64,000 nucleotides of DNA from Hymenobacter caeli (GTDB taxonomy: Bacteria; Bacteroidota; Bacteroidia; Cytophagales; Hymenobacteraceae): the NCBI RefSeq assembly GCF_013294115.1, contig NZ_JABSNP010000009.1:62001-126000 (forward strand), in the 5' to 3' direction. Below the pieces are notes generated by a model. That model did not search any database and was not told the origin of the DNA. It was given only the letters and a program-made list of their open reading frames with translations. Made by a program: the position numbers and the translations under genes. Shown here piece by piece: positions 58,725-64,000 of the stretch (its first letter is position 1; every line of letters begins with the position of its first letter).

Positions 58725-59759
58725 ATGAAGAAATTATACTGGCTCGCCGGCCTGCTGGCGCTGGGCCGCCCCGGCACCGCCCAAACCGGCCCGCCGGCCC
58801 CTCCCACGTCGGGCAACCCCGTGCTGCCCGGCTGGTACGCCGACCCCGAAGCGGCCATCTTCGGCCAGCTGTACTGGATTTACCCCACGTTTTCGGCCGT
58901 GGTGGGCGACACGTATCCGGCCAACGAAGCCGTGGGCAGCCGCAAGGCCTACGCCCAGCAGGTGTTCCTGGACGCGTTTTCCTCGCCCGATTTGGTGACC
59001 TGGACCAAGCACCCGCACGTGCTGGACACGGCCAGCGTGCACTGGGCCCGCCGCGCCGTGTGGGCCCCGGCCATCGTGGCCAAGGGCGGCCAGTACTTCC
59101 TGTTTTTTGGGGCCAACGACATCCAGAACGACCGGCAGCGCGGCGGCATCGGGGTGGCCCGGGCCGACAACCCCGCCGGGCCGTTCCGCGACTACCTGGG
59201 CCACCCGCTGGTGGACAAGTTCTACAACGGGGCCCAGCCCATCGACCAGTTCGTGTTCCGCGACGTCAACGGCAAGTACTACCTCGTGTACGGCGGCTGG
59301 CAGCACTGCAACATTGCCCAGCTTAAGGACGACTTCACGGGCTTCGTGCCCTTCGCCGACGGCACCACGTTCCGCGCCATCACGCCCCCGGGCTACGTGG
59401 AGGGCCCCGTGATGTTCCGCCGCCAGGGCAAGTACTACTTCATGTGGTCGGAAGGCGACTGGACGGGCCCCTCGTACGCGGTGGCCTACGCCGTGGGCAC
59501 CTCGCCGTTTGGGCCCTTCCGGCGCGAGGGCAAGGTGTTGCAGCAGGACGCGGCCATCGGCACCGGGGCCGGGCACCACTCCGTGCTCCAGGTGCCGGGC
59601 ACCGACGACTGGTACCTCGTGTACCACCGCCGCCCGCCCGGCGACGCCGAAGGCAACCACCGCGTGGTGTGCATCGACCGGATGGAGTTCGACGCGGCCG
59701 GCCACATCCGGCCCGTGCGCATGACCACCCAAGGCGTGGCCCCCCGGCCGCTCCGCTAA
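58725..59759 (+). CDS. GH43-like five-bladed beta-propeller glycosidase, secreted
   Basis: 344 residues from the ATG at 58725 (MKKLYWLAGLLALGRPG is the signal). Five-bladed propeller marks are GWYADPEAAIFGQLYWIYPT (base aspartate), AIVAKGGQYFLFFGANDIQ, PIDQFVFRDVNGKYYLVYGG (the modulating Asp) and GYVEGPVMFRRQGKYYFMWS (acid glutamate). The clan GH-F/GH43 fold is convincing. The substrate is uncertain: arabinose, xylose or galactose side groups are typical. It is followed 32 bp later by a GH26 lipoprotein gene on the same strand. A TTACTTTA-like element lies just before the ATG. Confidence 0.85.
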   Translation: MKKLYWLAGLLALGRPGTAQTGPPAPPTSGNPVLPGWYADPEAAIFGQLYWIYPTFSAVVGDTYPANEAVGSRKAYAQQVFLDAFSSPDLVTWTKHPHVLDTASVHWARRAVWAPAIVAKGGQYFLFFGANDIQNDRQRGGIGVARADNPAGPFRDYLGHPLVDKFYNGAQPIDQFVFRDVNGKYYLVYGGWQHCNIAQLKDDFTGFVPFADGTTFRAITPPGYVEGPVMFRRQGKYYFMWSEGDWTGPSYAVAYAVGTSPFGPFRREGKVLQQDAAIGTGAGHHSVLQVPGTDDWYLVYHRRPPGDAEGNHRVVCIDRMEFDAAGHIRPVRMTTQGVAPRPLR

Positions 59760-59791
59760 TAAATTCCTCCTTCTTTTTCCCTTTCCAAACC

Positions 59792-60964
59792 ATGTCAAAC
59801 CAAGCCAACTGGTGGCTCGTGGCCGCCGCGGCCGCGGGGCTGCTGGGCTGCCGCGCCGGCCAACCCGGCGGGGGCCCGGCGGCCCGCTTCCCGTACCCGG
59901 TGCGCGTCGTGGACGCGCACGCCACCTACGCCACCAAAGCCCTGTTCTACAACCTGCAACACCCCGCCCGCCCGGGCATTTTGTTCGGCCAGCAAGACGC
60001 CACGCAGTACGGCGTGGGCTGGCACGACCAGCCCGACCGCAGCGACGTGAAAAGCGTGTGCGGCTCGCACCCCGCGCTTTACGGCTGGGACGTGGCCGAG
60101 CTGGTGAACGCGCGGCTGCGCGGCCGCCCGGCCACCGACTCGGTGCTGGTGCGCCACCGCCAGCTGGTGGTGGATGCCTACGAGCGCGGGGGCCTCAACA
60201 CCTTTTGCTGGCACATGGACAACTTCGTGACGGGCAAGAACTTCTACGATACCACGGCCGTGGTGCCCGCCATCCTGCCGGGCGGGGCCCGGCACGCCGA
60301 CTACCGCCGGGCCCTGGACATTGTGGCCGATTACTTCAACCACCTGCGGGCGGCCGACGGCACGCCGGTGCCCGTCATCTTCCGGCCGTTTCACGAGCAC
60401 ACCGGCTCGTGGTTTTGGTGGGGCCGGCGCCACTGCACCCGGGCCGAGTTCGTGCAGCTCTGGCAGTTCACGGTGCGGTACCTGCGCGACGAAAAACACG
60501 TCCACAACCTGCTGTTTGCCTACTCGCCCGACCGCGTGCCCGACATGGCGGCGTACTTCGAGCGCTACCCCGGCGACGCTTACGTGGACGTGCTGGGCTT
60601 CGACGACTACGGTGATTTTACCAACCTCACCACCCCCAACAAAGGCGTGGCCACGCTGGAGGCCCTGGTGGCCGAAGCCCACCGGCGCGGCAAAATCGCG
60701 GCCCTCACCGAAGCCGGCCTGGAAAAGGTGCCGAACCCGAACTGGTTCGACGACAACCTGCTGGGCCAAATCAAGGCCAGCCCGCAGGCCCGCCAGATTG
60801 CCTACCTCATGGTGTGGCGCAACGCCCACCCGGGCCATTTTTACGCGCCCTACCCCGGCCAGGCCAGCGTGCCCGGCTTCCTGAAGTTCTACGCCGACCC
60901 GCTCACGGTGTTCGAAAGCGACCACCCGCAGCTGTACACCTTGCCCCCGGGAGCCAAGCGCTGA
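59792..60964 (+). CDS. GH26 beta-mannanase, lipoprotein
   Basis: 390 residues from the ATG at 59792. A short signal (MSNQANWWLVAAAAAGLLG) places Cys20 as the lipid anchor, so this enzyme is expected on the outer membrane. The GH26 core has FGQQDATQYGVGWHD, CWHMDNFVTGKNFYD, acid/base Glu202 in RPFHEHTGSWFWWG and nucleophile Glu307 in AALTEAGLEKV. It is paralogous to the secreted GH26 at 46756-47898 (both keep HEHTGSWFWWG) but differs in its tail and anchor. It is probably cotranscribed with the GH43-like gene. A strong terminator follows at 61043. Confidence 0.93.
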   Translation: MSNQANWWLVAAAAAGLLGCRAGQPGGGPAARFPYPVRVVDAHATYATKALFYNLQHPARPGILFGQQDATQYGVGWHDQPDRSDVKSVCGSHPALYGWDVAELVNARLRGRPATDSVLVRHRQLVVDAYERGGLNTFCWHMDNFVTGKNFYDTTAVVPAILPGGARHADYRRALDIVADYFNHLRAADGTPVPVIFRPFHEHTGSWFWWGRRHCTRAEFVQLWQFTVRYLRDEKHVHNLLFAYSPDRVPDMAAYFERYPGDAYVDVLGFDDYGDFTNLTTPNKGVATLEALVAEAHRRGKIAALTEAGLEKVPNPNWFDDNLLGQIKASPQARQIAYLMVWRNAHPGHFYAPYPGQASVPGFLKFYADPLTVFESDHPQLYTLPPGAKR

Positions 60965-61042
60965 GCGGGACTCACCAGCAAGTGGCACGGCCGCTCCGGA
61001 AATGGCGGGCGATGCAAGGCCAACGCTTCCCCGCCTTAAACG

Positions 61043-61077
61043 AAAAAGCCCGGCTACCGAAGTGGCCGGGCTTTTTT
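61043..61077. terminator. Bidirectional terminator between GH26 lipoprotein and CBM genes
   Basis: AAAAAGCCCGGC pairs with GCCGGGCTTTTT around a ten-base loop. T and A tracts flank both sides, serving both convergent genes. Confidence 0.9.
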
Positions 61078-61101
61078 GCGCGGTAGAAATCCGGCGAGTG
61101 C

Positions 61102-62325
61102 CTACTTGGAAACCAGCACGCGGCGGCTCAGGGTGGGCTGGTCGCCGTTGCGCACCACCAGCTGGTACACGCCGGCGGCCACGTGGTCGGTGGCTACCTG
61201 GAACTGGTTGCCGCCGGCTTTCAGGTTGCGGCTGGTGCTCAGCACGCGCTGGCCGAGGGTGTTCACCAGCTCGATGGTGGCGTTCTGGGCGGTGGCTAGG
61301 TCGAGGCTCACGTTCAGGCTCTGGCCGTCGGTGGGGTTGGGGTACACGGTGAGGGCCTTCTGGGCGTCGGCGCTGGCGCGGGCCGCCGTGGCCGTGCCCG
61401 TGGTGGGCGTTACGTCCATGTAGTCGAAATCGACGTAATCAGCGTTGCTGATGGTAATGGTGTTGGTACCGGCCGTAAGGTTGTACTTGCCTACCACGAA
61501 CGACGCAAACCCGGGGTCAGCAGTGGGTACGGCGGTGGTGAGCTTGCCGCGTGCGTTTACAGAAAGGTCAAAACTCTTGAGCGCAAACTGGGCGCGTGCT
61601 CCCACGGCAATCTGATACAGACCTGTCGTGGCGACCGTGATTGGTAAAGTGATGGTGCTGTTTACCGCCACTGCCAAGTTGGTAACATAGCCAGTGGTGG
61701 CGGCAGTGGTTCCTGAAACAGTCGCTGCTTCGCCATCTCTAGTAACGGCTTGCGCAAGGTAAAGCGTACCCAATTCGGCTTCTACCCGGCCCGCGGCACT
61801 CAGGGCAAGAGGCGTAACGGTAGCAGGCGCGGCCTGCAAAGAAATGTAGTCGATGCCGTAGTAGTTATAACCACCCGCAATGGTGATGGTGTTGGCCCCG
61901 GCCACCAAGTTAACCCGAATCTTGCTGGTGCTGAGGAAGGTAGAACCGGTTTTGGTGGACTTAAAGTACAGCTGTATCGAGGGGGCAGTCGCGGCCGTGT
62001 TGTTTATGCTCAAGGTACCGTACTTGAAGTCATACTGCGACTCGTAACGAATAATGAGGTCGTAGGCACCAGCTGTTGCCGCAGTGTAAGGAATTGTCAG
62101 ACCGCTCGGCGCACCGTTAAAATCGACATAGCTTCCGTTGGAAGCAGTAGCAAGGGTCATCGCCACGACGGCCCCGCCAGTAAGGGTGTTGGTGGCCGCT
62201 TCGGCTTCGATTCTGGTTTGGGCGTGGGCCGCCGGTGCGGCCAGTAGGGCAGCGCCCAGCGCGAAGGCACCCAGGGCAGGAGCCAGCAAGTTGCGCTTTT
62301 GGGAAGAAGGGTACAGTTGTTTCAT
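61102..62325 (-). CDS. T9SS-exported carbohydrate-binding protein with two CBM35/CBM6-like modules
   Basis: 407 residues. The signal peptide ends near AHAQ (about 36). Module 1 starts RIEAEAATNTLTGGAVV and ends YYGIDYISLQ. Module 2 starts GRVEAELGTLYLAQAV and ends YVDFDYMDVTP. The pattern EAE...YVDF...L.YDLIIR with a closing YxxIDYI is that of CBM6/35-like beta sandwiches. The C-terminus LTVYPNPTDGQSLNVSLD, GQRVLSTSRNLKAGG and GVYQLVVRNGDQ is a type A sorting domain for T9SS. It has no catalytic domain, so it is a binding protein, and its modules resemble the one in the GH26 gene that follows upstream. Confidence 0.88.
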   Translation of the reverse strand: MKQLYPSSQKRNLLAPALGAFALGAALLAAPAAHAQTRIEAEAATNTLTGGAVVAMTLATASNGSYVDFNGAPSGLTIPYTAATAGAYDLIIRYESQYDFKYGTLSINNTAATAPSIQLYFKSTKTGSTFLSTSKIRVNLVAGANTITIAGGYNYYGIDYISLQAAPATVTPLALSAAGRVEAELGTLYLAQAVTRDGEAATVSGTTAATTGYVTNLAVAVNSTITLPITVATTGLYQIAVGARAQFALKSFDLSVNARGKLTTAVPTADPGFASFVVGKYNLTAGTNTITISNADYVDFDYMDVTPTTGTATAARASADAQKALTVYPNPTDGQSLNVSLDLATAQNATIELVNTLGQRVLSTSRNLKAGGNQFQVATDHVAAGVYQLVVRNGDQPTLSRRVLVSK

Positions 62326-62669
62326 GGGTAAAAAAAGGTGAAAGATGAAAAAATGCTTGATGAGTGACCTGTTAGTCTGGAATGCCCTCGGTTTGCTGTT
62401 CCGAATACTAAGGTAAAAGTAAATATTGCAAACGATTGCGAATGATACAAATAAAGCGTTTAATTGTCCTCAATTTGCTTTATATACGAAACGGCTGCAG
62501 CCAGATGTATTGGTGCGTTGAGCTGTTTAGTAGAGCAGAGCCGGTTGTAGTGGCTGGGGCCATGCTGGGCAAATTGGCCCGTGTCCTTCTCAACGCAAGT
62601 GCCCGGCTTGCGGCGGGCCCTGGGGCCGCCCCACAAGCCGGGCACTGGCAATGAATCAGGCAGGGCCGG
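62326..62669. other. 344-bp gap: candidate operator and hairpin
   Basis: No gene is seen. Near the CBM gene lies TTGCAAACGATTGCGAA (62426-62442), a LacI-type-like near palindrome GCAA-N4-TTGC. A long hairpin (arms 62598-62610 and 62634-62646, AGTGCCCGGCTTG) with an inner GGCGGGCC/GGGCCGCC stem follows the GH26 stop and probably marks its transcript end, without a U tract. The middle is AT-rich with no other feature. Confidence 0.55.
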
Positions 62670-64000
62670 TTATGGCGTCACTAGCACGCGCTGGCTCAGG
62701 GCCGATTGGCCGGCTTGGCGCACCACTAGCTGATACACGCCGGGGGCTACCCCAGCCAGCGGCACCTGAAACTGGTTGTCGCCGGCAATCAGGCGCGGGT
62801 GCTGCACAGCTAAGCGCTGGCCCAGGGTGTTCACCAACTCCACCGTTACTTCTTGGGCCGCGGTTAGGCGCAGGCGAGCGTTCAGGACGGAGCCGGTGGC
62901 CGGGTTGGGGAACACGGCCAAGCCCGCGGCCGTAGCGGCTGCGCCGCTGCGGGTGGCCAGGGCCGTGGCCGCCCAGTCGGCTAGCTCATCTTTGGTGATG
63001 ATGTCTGCGTCGGCGTACAAGCTCCGCAGGAAGGCTACCGGCTGGTTGCGGATATAGCTGCCCTGCCAAGCGCAGAACCACGACCACCACGTGGCGTAGC
63101 CGCGCTCCTGGTCGGGGTTCACCAGGCTCTCGGTTTCGGTGAGGGCGATTAGCTTGTTGGGGGCCATGGCCCGCATGGCGGTCCAGTTGCCCGAGATGTT
63201 CACGTTGGGGTCGGGCGTCGCGCTGGACTGGTAGATGTCGTCGCCGGCCACATCTACAAAATTGTCGCCCGGGTACCAGGTCGGGTCGGGCATGGCGTTG
63301 GCGCAGTACACCCAAATCAGGTTGTGCAGCTGGTTGCGGCCCGTCATGCGGGTGTACAGCAGCTGCCACAGCTTCTTGAAGTTGTCCGGGCCCTGGTTGC
63401 CCCACCAGAAAAACGTGCCGGGGGTTTCGTGCAAGGGCCGCCACAGCACGGGGATGCCCGCATCCTGAAACTTCTTGAGCTGAACAGAAATCAGGTCGAT
63501 GTCTTTCAGCAGCAAGTGGTAGTTGGTGCTGGTGGTATCATTCAGGGCGGCGGCGAAGTTGAAGGCCGTGTTAGTCGTGTAAAAAGCTCCGCCCGGGTCG
63601 CCGGTCGGGTTGGCCGTCGTCACGTTGTCGGCGGGGGCCCGCCAGTGCCAAATCAGGGCCGTGATGCCGCGGCCGTTGCCGCTCGGGCTCCACTGGAGGT
63701 AGCGCTCGGCATCGCTGGACGGCCCGTACCTCGCCACCGCCGCCGAAGCGTAGTTGAGCAGGTCCATGCTGACGATGGCCGGTTCCTTGCCGGTGGTGGC
63801 CAGCACGTATTTTACCTCCGAGCCGCTATTAGCGTATTGGTCATCCTGCTGCCCAGACAGGGTTTTGGTGCCGTACAAATCGACGAGGTACGAGTGGAGC
63901 GCTTTGGCCGTAGGCGTGGCCAGCGGGTCGGTGAGCTGCTTGGCCGGCTTGGTGGGCAGCGACACCGTGGTGGGCGTAATCTGGATGTAGTCGATGCCGT
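62670..64000 (-). CDS. GH26 mannanase with CBM and T9SS sorting domain (5' end outside window)
   Basis: At least 443 residues; the reading frame is still open at the right edge, where GIDYIQITPTTV is read. This matches the closing YGIDYI of the CBM in the neighbouring gene, so a CBM35/6-like module precedes the catalytic domain. The GH26 domain has TLSGQQDDQYANSG, WHWRAPADN, acid/base in RPLHETPGTFFWWG and nucleophile in LIALTETESLV. The type A sorting tail is LAVFPNPATGSVLNARLRLT and GVYQLVVRQAG. It is exported through T9SS and is the predicted surface-acting mannanase. Confidence 0.9.
   Translation of the reverse strand, partial: GIDYIQITPTTVSLPTKPAKQLTDPLATPTAKALHSYLVDLYGTKTLSGQQDDQYANSGSEVKYVLATTGKEPAIVSMDLLNYASAAVARYGPSSDAERYLQWSPSGNGRGITALIWHWRAPADNVTTANPTGDPGGAFYTTNTAFNFAAALNDTTSTNYHLLLKDIDLISVQLKKFQDAGIPVLWRPLHETPGTFFWWGNQGPDNFKKLWQLLYTRMTGRNQLHNLIWVYCANAMPDPTWYPGDNFVDVAGDDIYQSSATPDPNVNISGNWTAMRAMAPNKLIALTETESLVNPDQERGYATWWSWFCAWQGSYIRNQPVAFLRSLYADADIITKDELADWAATALATRSGAAATAAGLAVFPNPATGSVLNARLRLTAAQEVTVELVNTLGQRLAVQHPRLIAGDNQFQVPLAGVAPGVYQLVVRQAGQSALSQRVLVTP

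Noticed and set aside
1..64000. CRISPR array or intact insertion sequence
   Set aside because: No regularly spaced direct repeats and no transposase motif were seen on either strand.

Overview
The window looks like chromosome of a GC-rich member of the Bacteroidota, most likely Hymenobacter or a close relative in the Hymenobacteraceae. This rests on three things read from the sequence: SusC/SusD-type nutrient uptake genes, proteins with type IX secretion (T9SS) C-terminal sorting domains, and short leaders preceded by the Bacteroidota promoter element TAnnTTTG. No plasmid, phage, CRISPR or intact insertion sequence was seen.

Region 1 (1-37 kb) is mainly housekeeping and envelope genes. It holds a 5' fragment of a cysteine desulfurase, methylmalonyl-CoA epimerase, a TsaC/YrdC protein, a CCA-adding-type nucleotidyltransferase, a secreted esterase, a PadR/PspC envelope-stress pair, a PorV-like/C25-peptidase pair, GNAT, dihydrofolate reductase, Met-tRNA formyltransferase, NamZ-like muramidase, a LolC/E-type permease, M23 and M3 peptidases, a ferredoxin-type reductase, PsiE with tiny lipoproteins, ThiL, RlmD, two large T9SS cargo proteins, an SDR, a BatE-like protein and tRNA-Lys(TTT). 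Many gaps carry large inverted repeats. One copy abuts and extends the methylmalonyl-CoA epimerase gene, and a 114-bp perfect palindrome follows thiL. The 3' end of the cca gene is duplicated on the far side of the esterase gene.

Region 2 (37.2-38.9 kb) is gene-poor and more AT-rich, with one small membrane protein, one small hypothetical gene and no recognisable mobile element.

Region 3 (38.9-64 kb) is a large polysaccharide utilisation locus whose content points to beta-mannan. A leftward operon runs susC, susD, GH5, GH26, sodium symporter, GH130 phosphorylase, AGE epimerase, clan GH-D glycosidase, GH28-like protein. Diverging from susC is an AraC-type regulator. Beyond it lie an SGNH/CE2-like esterase, a sialate-O-acetylesterase-type protein, a GH43-like enzyme, a second GH26 lipoprotein, a T9SS-exported carbohydrate-binding protein and a third GH26 with a T9SS tail that runs off the window. 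Together they predict surface and periplasmic mannan cleavage, deacetylation and side-chain removal. Mannobiose would then be imported, epimerised to mannosyl-glucose and phosphorolysed to mannose-1-phosphate plus glucose.

Within this locus every gap longer than about 100 bp between co-directional leftward genes contains a large hairpin, while the short gaps have none. This is the most striking organisational feature that known gene functions do not explain.
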